From: Candidatus Latescibacteria bacterium 4484_107
GTDB taxonomy: Bacteria; Latescibacterota; 4484-107
Assembly (NCBI GenBank): GCA_002059205.1
Contig: MVCQ01000015.1
Coordinates: 1-13,026 of the forward strand
Direction: 5' to 3'
DNA: 13,026 bases
Positions 1-7,617 of this stretch are shown here, piece after piece (the first letter of the stretch is position 1; each line of letters starts with the position of its first letter). The notes beneath the pieces are model-generated. The model had not been told where the DNA came from, ran no database searches, and saw nothing but the letters and a program-made list of their open reading frames with translations. The position numbers and the translations under genes are program-made.

Positions 1-3
1 CGG

Positions 4-36
4 AACCTTCCGCAGGTTCAAAACCTGCGGGAGGTT
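4..36. repeat. 15-bp hairpin (palindromic intergenic repeat)
   Basis: Two arms at 4-18 and 22-36 (AACCTTCCGCAGGTT and AACCTGCGGGAGGTT) pair over 15 positions with a single G-T wobble around a 3-base CAA loop. No T-run follows on the + strand, so it is not a typical intrinsic terminator for whatever lies upstream. It sits 27 bp before the first start codon, just ahead of its ribosome binding site. It resembles the palindromic elements in the other spacers of this window, but the sequence is different. Confidence 0.6.
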
Positions 37-63
37 GATATTGAGACAAGAAAGGAGTCGAAT

Positions 64-1170
64 ATGGCCTCGCTCAAGGTAAAAGCCCGCGTGCTCAAGG
101 ATGTGAAAATTCCCAATACGGAGGTGTTTTATGGCACGACGTTCAAGGAGTGGGTGGCGGATGAGAAATATTACCACCATCTCATCTACTTCACCACCGT
201 GATGTACAATCCGAACGACGGGTTGATCTACTGTGGCCTCACGGCGTACGACAACGATCTGCTCTGGACATTCGACCCGGAGACGCATCAGTTCAGCTCG
301 TGCGGGTATCAGAGTGCAGGGGAGCGCTTCGATGTCAAAATTCACCGATCCCTGGAACTTGCCCGGGACGGAACCATCTATGGGGCGACGGCCTGTCTGC
401 ACGACCTGGACCAGCGCGCTGAGGCGCCCGGGGGAAAGCTGTTCCGATATGATCCGAAGACGGGCAAGATTGAGATTCTTGCCATCCCCACTCCTCATGA
501 CTACATCCAGACGATTGCGCTGGATGATGACAGAGGAATTCTCTATGGATTTACGTATCCGGTATGGAAGCTTTTCCGGTACGACATCGGGTCCAATCGG
601 ACGAAGGACTTCGGCTATATCGGCACTGGTCCTCACATTCCCGCCATAGACGACCAGGGGTGCGTATGGGGCGCGTGGAAGGATATGTACCGCAGGAGAG
701 ACAACCTGCTTTGCTACGATCCCGAGACGGACGAGGTCACTTACTTCGACTATGGCATGCCGCACATGTCGCCCGTGGACATCGGCGCGGTGGATTCGAT
801 GCTCAACGGAGGCGATGGCTATCTCTACATCGGAACATCCGCCGGCGCATTGTGCCGTCTGGATCCGAAAACGGCGGAGGTGGTCTATCTCGGCAAGCCC
901 GATCCCGCGCTTCGGATGCCGGGACTGATTCTCGGAAAAAATGGGCTTCTGTACTGCGGCACCGGGGCGGAAGGCGACTCCAAGCTATTTGCCTACGACC
1001 GGGAATCGGCAAAGTTTATCAAACTCGGCCGGGTGTATGATCCCGAAATCAACGACAGTTCCTTCATCCTGCACCACATCACCGAGGCGGATGACGGAAC
1101 CATCTATACGGGTGAGACGGACAATCCCCGTCGGTCGGGGTATCTGTGGGAGTGCAAGGTAAAGATGTAA
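64..1170 (+). CDS. beta-propeller (YDP-repeat) protein of unknown function
   Basis: The 368-residue protein carries a repeated blade motif, hydrophobic-(F/Y/L)-D-P-x-T followed by a short strand. Copies are visible near residues 70, 129, 173, 218, 266 and 311, spaced about 45-50 residues, each preceded by a glycine-rich G-x-(I/L)-Y-x-G strand such as GTIYGAT and GYLYIGT. This is the pattern of a six- or seven-bladed WD40/NHL/SMP-30-like propeller. There is no signal peptide or membrane segment, so a cytosolic location is likely. The ATG is supported by an AAAGGAG site (51-57) at good spacing. Propellers of this kind can be lyases, lactonases or binding scaffolds; I see no catalytic signature that decides. 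Its neighbours, a glycosidase-like protein and a sugar-type dehydrogenase on the same strand, make a role in carbohydrate handling plausible, but that is inference. Confidence 0.85.
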   Translation: MASLKVKARVLKDVKIPNTEVFYGTTFKEWVADEKYYHHLIYFTTVMYNPNDGLIYCGLTAYDNDLLWTFDPETHQFSSCGYQSAGERFDVKIHRSLELARDGTIYGATACLHDLDQRAEAPGGKLFRYDPKTGKIEILAIPTPHDYIQTIALDDDRGILYGFTYPVWKLFRYDIGSNRTKDFGYIGTGPHIPAIDDQGCVWGAWKDMYRRRDNLLCYDPETDEVTYFDYGMPHMSPVDIGAVDSMLNGGDGYLYIGTSAGALCRLDPKTAEVVYLGKPDPALRMPGLILGKNGLLYCGTGAEGDSKLFAYDRESAKFIKLGRVYDPEINDSSFILHHITEADDGTIYTGETDNPRRSGYLWECKVKM

Positions 1171-1194
1171 GCAGGTGGACAAAATTGAAGGACA

Positions 1195-1290
1195 CTCTCA
1201 CCGCAAAGGCGCAAAGAACGCAAAGAAACCTCAAGGCAAGGGTTTGAAGGGCCTTGGGTTCTTTCGTGGTTTTAGTGGTTTTAGTGGTGG
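1195..1290. repeat. dispersed CGCAAAG-type repeat with imperfect inverted arms
   Basis: The spacer after the propeller gene holds a CGCAAAG-like motif repeated three times (about 1202-1225). It continues into arms AAAGAAACCTCAAGGC (1222-1237) and GCCTTGGGTTCTTT (1251-1264) that are imperfectly complementary, with a two-base gap. It ends in a short tandem TTTTAGTGG, two copies within 1267-1290. Runs of this ACCGCAAAG-GCGCAAAG style recur in intergenic DNA of many environmental bacteria; that statement is from general familiarity, not a search. It has no coding signal on either strand. Confidence 0.55.
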
Positions 1291-1390
1291 GAATACGAAA
1301 AAAATTCTGTCCGGAAACTTAGGAGAATGTTTAAAAAATCCTGCCATCGAACACCAAACAGGAACGCAGGATAAACAGCCCCCAAAACCG

Positions 1391-1405
1391 AGGAAAGAAA
1401 AAATG
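1391..1405 (+). promoter_or_regulatory. orphan ribosome binding site and ATG out of frame with the glycosidase-like gene
   Basis: AGGA (1391-1394) lies 8 bases before an ATG at 1403-1405, good spacing for translation start. This frame stops at 1538-1540 after 45 codons and does not encode the glycosidase. Skipping one base near 1435 would join it to the open frame that runs through ACC-CTC-AGC-ATA (about 1434-1445) into the GTG at 1458. It may be the original start of the downstream gene, disrupted by an indel or a sequence error. Confidence 0.4.
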
Positions 1406-1457
1406 CCAAACACCAAACACACACACCAAACACACCCTCAGCATAGCGCCCTCGAAG

Positions 1458-3581
1458 GTGCTCGCTTACGGCCGTCTGCGCTACAACGCCGCCTACACCA
1501 ACGACCCATGCGCGGTGCGGACTTGGTCGCTGGCTCCTGAGGACGAGAACCTGATTTTCAGGACGCATTCCACGCTTTTGCACGCGAGTGTCAAGGAGGG
1601 ATATGCCTGCGGGGGATTGCCGCCCCGAGAGCAGTTCGAGGAGGCGAAAGCCGGGTTGTGGGATTCCGGCGCGATTGACTGCTTGCGCGAGCACGGGGTG
1701 GCTTTGATCTATTACCTCGCGGCCACGCGCATTCGCGGGGATGAAGTGGAGCGCACGGATTTCTACGATTTCTACGACCATCGCTGGGAGGAGTACGAGG
1801 ACTATTTTGGGCCCAAACCGGCAGACCCGACCAAATGGGCGCGGGTGATCTCCAACGGCCAACCGGCCATCTACACGACGGAAAGCACCCCGCGCGAGCA
1901 CGGCATCTGCATCAACAAACCGAGGGTGCGGGATTATATCAAGGGCGCGGTTCACATCGCGTTGGACCTTGGAGCGCAGGGCATTTTCCTGGACGATTCG
2001 CCCATCTTTTGCTATTGCGAGTACTGTGACGCCAAATTTCGGGAGCACCTCAGGGAGAATTTTTCCCCGGCTCAACTAAAAGAAATTTTCGGCGTGGAAA
2101 ATCTCGAAGAAGTGGTCTCATCGAAATTCGTTGAGGAGCGGCTTGCCCGGATGGAGAATCCGCTTTTTGTGGAGTGGCGGCGCTACCGCGCTCAGAACTA
2201 TGTAGAATACCTCACCGAAATCCGCGACTACGGCCGCGGCCTGGATCCCAATTTTATCCTGACCGACAACGCCTGCACCTGGGAGGGCGAACCCTATCGG
2301 CAATATGACTTTGCCGTGGGACCGCTTGAGGAGTGGATGAAGGCGCTCGATCTGATGTTCATCGAGGCGATCCAGTATGGCAATCCAAAGGGGAGTCGCA
2401 GTTACAAAAAAACCAATTCGTGGCTGCTCAAATACTGTCAGGCCGCCTGCCGGGGAAAGCCCATCAGCCATTTGACCAATATGGGCACGCTGGAGCACAT
2501 CCCGGCTTATGAACCACTGGCAAAGCTTGGGATCGCCGAGTGCCACGCGCACGGAGCGGCGTTTGTCTATATCCCCCGCTGGAACGGTTGGAAGCCCGAA
2601 GAGGTGGATGCGCACACCGCGCCGCTTATGGCCGGGATCGAGAAGTATAACGAATTCCTGGCCCGCAACGAATCGCTTTTCCTCGGGGCGGAATCGTATG
2701 CTAATGTGGCCGTGCTCTGCTCGCTTCAGCAGGCCTACGGCAAACAGATGTCCTATCCCATGGCGATCTCCCGGATGCTCTCCGATGAGCAGGTTCCGCA
2801 CCTGATGCTCGTGGATGAGGATCTGGAGACGGGCGAAAAGCTGTCCCGGTTCGACGCCCTGCTGATTCCCGAAGCGCCAATGATGAGCGACCGGCAGATC
2901 GGGACCGTGGAGCGGTTCGTAGAGAACGGCGGCGGGTTGGTCCTTCTCGGTCAGACGGCCTGGTACGATGAATTCGGCCGGCTACGGCGGGAGCAGTTGG
3001 GCTTTCATAAGCTCCTTGGGGATATGGAGCCCTGGGGACACATTGACAGAAGCATCGATCCCGCGGTTGGCGTGAATACCACCCGCAAAGGCACGTACGG
3101 CAAGGGCCGCGTGGTATATATCCCGCGCGATGCGTACGTGAATTTTCCTTCCACCGGCCGCGATGCGGTGGTGCTGTTCAAGGATATGGCCTCGATCACT
3201 GCCGATATGATGAGCGGAATCAACGTGGTGTTCAAGGAGGTCGTGAAATGGGCCGCAGGGGGACGGCTTTCCGGTGCGTGTTCGGCGGATTCCAGCGTGG
3301 AATACAGCTTGATGCATCAGCCGCGGCACAACCGGGTGCTTGTGCATCTCGTCAATTACAAGGTGGATGGGGACGGCGCGGTGATCGAGGAGCAGCATAT
3401 CAGAGTCAAAGCCGCCATGCCGGACGGAAAGAAACCCGTCTCCGTTCAGCTTATTTCGCCCGATTTCGAGGAACGGCTGACGTTGGATTTCACGGAGACG
3501 CAGGAGGGCGATCCGCGATTCGTGGAATTTGTGGCGCCCCGGCTGGTGATCTACGATGTGGTGGTGATCGCGTGTTCGTAG
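1458..3581 (+). CDS. glycosidase-like protein with GH42-type trimerisation domain
   Basis: The 707-residue protein has a TIM-barrel-like N-terminal part (about 1-400). It includes GIFLDDSP, with adjacent Asp179-Asp180, followed at once by a Cys cluster CYCEYC (Cys185, 187, 190), a combination seen in uncharacterised glycosyl-hydrolase-like proteins. Residues about 415-505 (ANVAVLCS, then FDALLIPEAPMMSD and ENGGGLVLLG) match the flavodoxin/glutamine-amidotransferase-like fold of the beta-galactosidase trimerisation domain. The last 100 residues look like a beta-sandwich. No signal peptide is visible, so an intracellular role in breaking down imported oligosaccharide is likely; the substrate is unknown. 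The start is uncertain. The GTG used here has no good ribosome binding site. An ATG at 1403 has one (AGGA at 1391-1394) but is in another frame, so a base gained or lost in the A/C-rich tract 1405-1440 may have separated them. The barrel begins almost at this GTG, so the true N-terminus may be longer. Confidence 0.75.
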   Translation: MLAYGRLRYNAAYTNDPCAVRTWSLAPEDENLIFRTHSTLLHASVKEGYACGGLPPREQFEEAKAGLWDSGAIDCLREHGVALIYYLAATRIRGDEVERTDFYDFYDHRWEEYEDYFGPKPADPTKWARVISNGQPAIYTTESTPREHGICINKPRVRDYIKGAVHIALDLGAQGIFLDDSPIFCYCEYCDAKFREHLRENFSPAQLKEIFGVENLEEVVSSKFVEERLARMENPLFVEWRRYRAQNYVEYLTEIRDYGRGLDPNFILTDNACTWEGEPYRQYDFAVGPLEEWMKALDLMFIEAIQYGNPKGSRSYKKTNSWLLKYCQAACRGKPISHLTNMGTLEHIPAYEPLAKLGIAECHAHGAAFVYIPRWNGWKPEEVDAHTAPLMAGIEKYNEFLARNESLFLGAESYANVAVLCSLQQAYGKQMSYPMAISRMLSDEQVPHLMLVDEDLETGEKLSRFDALLIPEAPMMSDRQIGTVERFVENGGGLVLLGQTAWYDEFGRLRREQLGFHKLLGDMEPWGHIDRSIDPAVGVNTTRKGTYGKGRVVYIPRDAYVNFPSTGRDAVVLFKDMASITADMMSGINVVFKEVVKWAAGGRLSGACSADSSVEYSLMHQPRHNRVLVHLVNYKVDGDGAVIEEQHIRVKAAMPDGKKPVSVQLISPDFEERLTLDFTETQEGDPRFVEFVAPRLVIYDVVVIACS

Positions 3582-3605
3582 TGGACATTTCAATGACTCT
3601 CAGAA

Positions 3606-3737
3606 CGGGCTGATGAATCTTGATTCAAAACTTCGCTAATCGTCCGGCGTTACCCGTTTACGGGTTTATGATAGACCGCTGAAGCGGTAACTCCGAGTGT
3701 GCTTTACCGAAAAATCAAATCAAGTTTCATAAGCCCG
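3606..3737. mobile_element. MITE-like element with 20-bp terminal inverted repeats
   Basis: The left end CGGGCTGATGAATCTTGATT (3606-3625) and the reverse complement of the right end (3718-3737) agree at 18 of 20 positions. The 132-bp interior has two small hairpins, ACCCG-TTTA-CGGGT (3652-3665) and ACCGC-TGAA-GCGGT (3674-3687), and no open frame of note. This is the layout of a non-autonomous miniature inverted-repeat element or a folded REP-type element. I see no clear target-site duplication. It fills most of the gap between the glycosidase-like gene and the dehydrogenase gene, ending 28 bp before the latter. Confidence 0.55.
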
Positions 3738-3765
3738 CACTGCAAACTTAGATTCGGAGGATAAA

Positions 3766-4941
3766 ATGGCTTCCACGCAAAAGCTCAAAACAGGCGTAAT
3801 CGGCCTGGGCCCGAGAGGATTTTTCCTCTGCACGTTGATAGACGAGCATCCCCGGATGGAATTTGCGGCCGTGTGCGATTTGGATGCCGGCCGGTTCGAT
3901 CCACTGAAGAAACATGTTGGAAATCGGATCGCGTATTGTACTTCGCTGCGGGAGATGCTGAGCCTTCCGGGGCTGGATGCGGTTGTGGTCACCACCAACG
4001 ATCCGGATCACAAGGTGCCGACGGTGGAGATTCTGCGGGCGGGCAAGCATTGTCTCGTGGAAAAACCGATGGCGCAGAGCATCGGGGATTGCGACGAAAT
4101 GCTGCTGGCGCAACGGGAATCCGGCAAGGTCTTGATGGTGGATTTCGAGTTGAGGTACTGCGTGCTGTTCGAGCGGATGCGGGAGCTTATCGAGCGCGGG
4201 GACATCGGGGACATCAAATTGGGATGGGCCGTGGACAATGTCGCGGTGGGCGGGAATTCCTTCTTCCACGGGAAACGGAAGCACAAAAGTTTCATCAAGA
4301 GTCTCGTCCTGCAGAAGGGCAGTCATACCATTGATCTATTGAACGGGTTTATGGGCGGGAATCCCAGACAGGTCTTCGCGATGGGCGGGCTGGACGTCTT
4401 TGGAAGGCTTTACTCTCCGGATAAGAGATGCCGGGATTGCGAGGAAAGGGAGACTTGCCCGTACGCGATCCGGGAGAAAACGAGGGTTTACCCTGAATTT
4501 TACGACGCCCAAGTCCCCCTCGACGATCATTGCGTGTACGGGAAGGATGTGGACGTGGACGACAACACCTTGATTGCCATTCAGTATGACAATGGAAAAC
4601 GCGGCTTTTATTCGGAATGTCATTTCACCCCGGAGTATTCCCGGGAGTTCACCTTGATTGGCGACAAAGGCAAAATGCGGGGGCATTTTGAGGATGGCCG
4701 TTTTTCGATCCGCGTTTCCTACCGCCATTCGGATCACGTGGACGAGTATCATCCGACCGTCTCCGGAGGTGGTCATGGCGGCGGAGAAAGCGGACTCATG
4801 GATGATTTCGCGCGGTGCTGCCGGGAGAATTCAACGCCACTTCCCGACGGCGTCGCCGGAAGGAATGCGACTGCGGTGGCGGTAGCTGCTCAGGAGAGCA
4901 TCGCGTCGGGGCAGGCGGTGGAGATTGCTAAAGCTCCATGA
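3766..4941 (+). CDS. Gfo/Idh/MocA family NAD(P)-dependent oxidoreductase with Cys cluster
   Basis: The 391-residue protein starts with a Rossmann fold: GLGPRG at 13-18 (nucleotide binding), an acidic residue after the second strand (VCDLDA), and the family EKP motif at 99-101, whose lysine is catalytic. A second motif, KGSHTIDLL (Lys184, His187, Asp190), matches the C-terminal-domain catalytic signature. Members oxidise or reduce sugars, inositols and related polyols in the cytosol. It also has CRDC and ETCPY (Cys222, 225, 231) plus Cys256, which could bind a metal; related Gfo/Idh/MocA proteins of environmental bacteria carry similar clusters of unproven role. A GGAGG site (3756-3760) precedes the ATG at proper spacing. 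It is the third same-strand gene after the propeller and glycosidase-like genes, so it may act on a sugar these release. The substrate cannot be told from sequence. Confidence 0.92.
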   Translation: MASTQKLKTGVIGLGPRGFFLCTLIDEHPRMEFAAVCDLDAGRFDPLKKHVGNRIAYCTSLREMLSLPGLDAVVVTTNDPDHKVPTVEILRAGKHCLVEKPMAQSIGDCDEMLLAQRESGKVLMVDFELRYCVLFERMRELIERGDIGDIKLGWAVDNVAVGGNSFFHGKRKHKSFIKSLVLQKGSHTIDLLNGFMGGNPRQVFAMGGLDVFGRLYSPDKRCRDCEERETCPYAIREKTRVYPEFYDAQVPLDDHCVYGKDVDVDDNTLIAIQYDNGKRGFYSECHFTPEYSREFTLIGDKGKMRGHFEDGRFSIRVSYRHSDHVDEYHPTVSGGGHGGGESGLMDDFARCCRENSTPLPDGVAGRNATAVAVAAQESIASGQAVEIAKAP

Positions 4942-5022
4942 GTAATTTTGATTTGAGATTGGATATTTTAGATGGTCTACCAAAGGCGGGGAGCGGCGGA
5001 AGGAAAATCAAAAATCCCTTAA

Positions 5023-5046
5023 CCTGGATCATTCACTAGGTCCAGG
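5023..5046. repeat. short inverted repeat (CCTGGA/TCCAGG)
   Basis: A 6-bp stem, CCTGGA at 5023-5028 and TCCAGG at 5041-5046, encloses a 12-base loop. It lies 82 bp after the oxidoreductase stop codon. The T-rich stretch begins only about 24 bp later (near 5070), so it is a poor intrinsic terminator. It may be a remnant repeat. Confidence 0.3.
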
Positions 5047-5170
5047 ATGACGCGCCCCGGCTTCAGGTTTTTCTTAAAAAACAATGTGTTGAAACCGGAA
5101 ATCCAAAACACTTTGCTGCACAAGAACAAAAGAGGATTTTGGATAAATTTGTGAATAATGCAGCGAAGAT

Positions 5171-5368
5171 GTCCCGTCAGGGACAGGATATTTATAGCAT
5201 TCGAAATAGCCGATATACTTCCCCAAGTCCCGTGAGGGACGAAATATACACGGCAACCACATAATGACGAAAGGCGCTTTCGGAGGGGTATTGGATAAAT
5301 ATGCCGTCCCTACGGGACTGGGAAATGTTTTTTGGAAATTGTTCTGCTATAGATATTTTGTCCCTATT
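5171..5368. repeat. cluster of REP-like palindromes (three copies plus one degraded)
   Basis: The 445-bp gap between the convergent oxidoreductase and TPR genes contains no gene but holds a repeat family with core GTCCC-(3 or 4 bases)-GGGAC followed by an ATAT(TTAT)-like tail. Copy 1 is at 5171-5195 and copy 2 at 5227-5249, both in + orientation. Copy 3 is at 5295-5318 in reverse orientation. A degraded reverse copy at 5347-5368 keeps only AGGGAC-AAAATAT-CTATAG when read on the - strand. Spacing is irregular, so it is not a CRISPR array. The hairpins lie past the 3' ends of both genes and could stabilise or end transcripts. Nothing recognisable lies in 4942-5022 or 5070-5170. Confidence 0.65.
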
Positions 5369-5386
5369 GTGCATTGCCGGGAAAAT

Positions 5387-7462
5387 TCACTCTTTCTCCT
5401 TTTTCGCTTGTTCAAACCGCTGCATCGCTTCCCAGTATTTTTGAGGATTTTCCGTCTCGCACGCCAGGGCTTGCTGAATGGTGGAGATCGCCTGATCGAA
5501 CTCCCCGTTCCGATAATACAGTTCCGCCAGCGTGGCGAGATACCCCGCCGTATCCGGCTTCAACTCCAGCGCTTTCCGGGCCAACGCGATCCCTTCTTCG
5601 AGGTTCTCCCCCTGCGCCGCAAAAATCGCGGCCAGATTGTTGTATGCTCCGGGAAATTTCGGCTCCAGCGCGATCACGCGCCGGTAGGCTTCAATCGCCG
5701 CTTCGAAGTGCCCCGATGCGCGCGCGGATAGCCCCAAAGCGAAATAGGTCCGGGCATGCTTCGGTTCTGCTTGTACCGCCGCCTTCGCCCGATCCATCGC
5801 CGCTTCGTACCGTTTCTCGTCATAATACAGCCTGCTCAGGCGAACCTGCGCACCCACGTGCTTCGGATTGATCTCCGTAGCCTTCTCGTACGCAGCCGCG
5901 GCCTCAGAAACCTGTCCCGCTTTCGCAAACAGGATGCCGAGGCGATAATACGCCTGCTCATACAGAGAATCCGCCTGAACCGCTTTCTGAAACGCGTGGA
6001 TCGCCGCATCCGCATTTCCTTCTCCCTGATAGATCAGGCCGAGTCTGAAGTGCGCCTTGGAAAAATCGGGCTTTACGCGGAGTGCCCGGATATAGGCTTG
6101 CTTCGCTTCGTCCTTCCTTCCCCGCTTCTCATGCGTCAGCCCCATATTAAAATAACCGAGATACGACTTGGGATCCGCCCGCACCAAGCCGGTGTACGAC
6201 GCGAGCGCCCGGTCGTACAAGCCCTCCCTAAAATAGAGTGTCCCCAGCCGAAGCAACCCTTGGACATGCCTCGGATTCCGCTTCAGGACCGCCTCCCATT
6301 GGCGCATCGCCTCCCGAAACCGCCCCTTTTGCTCCAACAGATCCGCCAGGGCCGCGCGCGCCTCCACTCCCTTTGGATCCAATTGAATGACCTTTCGATA
6401 TTGGCGAATCGCCCGTTCCGTCTCCCCGCTTTCCAGATAGGCATCCCCCAATAGGAAATGGGCATCCACCTGATCGGGTTCTTCCTGCAACGCCAGTTCG
6501 TAATGCCGGATAGCCTTATCCAGGCTCCCGGATTTATGATAGGACAGCGCCAGATCGAGGTGCGCCAATCCGAAATCCATATCCTCGTGCGCGTCCAGGA
6601 GAGCGGCACACTTCTCGAACTCCCCCACCCGAGTATACGCCACAGCCAATCCCAAAAGGGCCTGTTCGAACTCCGGATCGATCCGGAGCACCCGCTCATA
6701 CTGGCCGATCGCATCGCGGTATCGCCCCGTTTTCGAATAGATCAGTCCCAGATTGAACCGGGCTTCCACCGACTCAGGACGGATCGCCAGGGCCTTCCCG
6801 CAAGCCCAGATGGCCTGCTCCACCGCCCCCTGGTCGTAAAATGCCGCCGCGAGATTGATGAAAATGGATTCCGGAATCAAATCGCCTGCCCGCTCGAATG
6901 CCTCGGCGGCCCGATCCAACGCGCCCTTCTCCTGATAGACCACGCCGAGATTGGCATATGCCTGCCTGTAATCCGGTTTGAAATGCACCGCGCGCTCGTA
7001 ATACCCGATGGCCTCGTCCAAAAGATTTTCCTGCCAACAGATCACCCCCAAATTGAAATAGCTCCTTGCGTTCGTCGAATCCATCGCAATGGCGATGTGC
7101 AGCGATTCCAGAGCCTCAGGCCGTTTCCCAAGGCGCCGATAGCACAATCCGAGATTGATCTGCGCCGGCACCAAACCGGGAACCAGCGCAAGGGCCTCTT
7201 TGTTCTCCGAAGCGGCTCGGTCGTACTGGCCCTGGCGATAGTATGCTATTCCCAAATTGTAATGCACCCGCGCATCCTCGGGAAATTCCTCCAAAAACGC
7301 CTCATACTCCTCGATGGCCGCCCCGAACTCCTCCTTTTGAGTATGTTCGTACGCCCTGCCGAAATCCCGCTTCGGGGGTTTACCCGCACAGCCGCAGATC
7401 AAAAGTCCGATCCCGATCAGGGCGACGAAAGCGCTCCAATGTCTATCCCGACTTCGAACCAT
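5387..7462 (-). CDS. TPR-repeat lipoprotein (19 repeats)
   Basis: The 691-residue protein starts with a charged N-terminus, a hydrophobic stretch (about 11-22) and a lipobox-like LICGC, with Cys25 the likely lipidated residue. The Cys at the -2 position is a little unusual. Alanine after Cys25 predicts outer-membrane sorting by the usual +2 rule. From about residue 34 to 675 it consists of about 19 tandem tetratricopeptide repeats of 33-35 residues with the typical LG-x2-Y, G-x(3)-AI-x2-Y and P patterns, so it should form a long superhelical protein-binding scaffold in the periplasm. The ligand is unknown; such proteins often serve secretion, envelope assembly or polysaccharide export. The ATG has a full AAAGGAGGT ribosome binding site. 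A promoter candidate lies about 125 bp upstream, separated from the ribosomal genes by a terminator, so it is probably its own transcription unit. Confidence 0.92.
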   Translation of the reverse strand: MVRSRDRHWSAFVALIGIGLLICGCAGKPPKRDFGRAYEHTQKEEFGAAIEEYEAFLEEFPEDARVHYNLGIAYYRQGQYDRAASENKEALALVPGLVPAQINLGLCYRRLGKRPEALESLHIAIAMDSTNARSYFNLGVICWQENLLDEAIGYYERAVHFKPDYRQAYANLGVVYQEKGALDRAAEAFERAGDLIPESIFINLAAAFYDQGAVEQAIWACGKALAIRPESVEARFNLGLIYSKTGRYRDAIGQYERVLRIDPEFEQALLGLAVAYTRVGEFEKCAALLDAHEDMDFGLAHLDLALSYHKSGSLDKAIRHYELALQEEPDQVDAHFLLGDAYLESGETERAIRQYRKVIQLDPKGVEARAALADLLEQKGRFREAMRQWEAVLKRNPRHVQGLLRLGTLYFREGLYDRALASYTGLVRADPKSYLGYFNMGLTHEKRGRKDEAKQAYIRALRVKPDFSKAHFRLGLIYQGEGNADAAIHAFQKAVQADSLYEQAYYRLGILFAKAGQVSEAAAAYEKATEINPKHVGAQVRLSRLYYDEKRYEAAMDRAKAAVQAEPKHARTYFALGLSARASGHFEAAIEAYRRVIALEPKFPGAYNNLAAIFAAQGENLEEGIALARKALELKPDTAGYLATLAELYYRNGEFDQAISTIQQALACETENPQKYWEAMQRFEQAKKEKE

Positions 7463-7588
7463 CCCGACCTCCTTTCCGCTAACCAGCCTCTTCCATTTTG
7501 GATGCTTACCAAAATGCGGAAAAACATCGTGTGAGAAGTAACGGTGTTTTTACACGCCTCCGAAAAAGGAACCCGACGCACTCCCCAC

Positions 7589-7617
7589 AATATAATCGTT
7601 TCGAGTCCTTTTGTAAA
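7589..7617 (-). promoter_or_regulatory. sigma-70 promoter candidate for the TPR lipoprotein gene
   Basis: Read on the - strand, TTTACA (7612-7617) and TATATT (7589-7594) are separated by 17 bases; each differs from the E. coli consensus box at one position. A start near 7582 would give a leader of about 120 nt before the ATG at 7462. The -35 box lies right behind the T-tract of the preceding terminator, so the two signals are fused end to end. Confidence 0.5.

Noticed and set aside
1320..1374. Short leader peptide (ATG at 1327) before the glycosidase-like gene
   Set aside because: AGGAG is only one base from the ATG, too close to work, and the 15-codon frame shows no regulatory pattern.
1175..1540. 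121-codon gene on the + strand after the propeller gene
   Set aside because: It translates the CGCAAAG repeat and low-complexity A/C tract and then runs out of frame through the start of the glycosidase-like gene. Only its internal ATG at 1403 is of interest.
5023..5080. Intrinsic terminator of the oxidoreductase gene
   Set aside because: The stem is only 6 bp with a 12-base loop, and the T-rich stretch starts about 24 bases too late.
5171..5368. CRISPR-like array
   Set aside because: The repeat units are short palindromes at irregular spacing and in both orientations, with no uniform spacers and no cas genes nearby.
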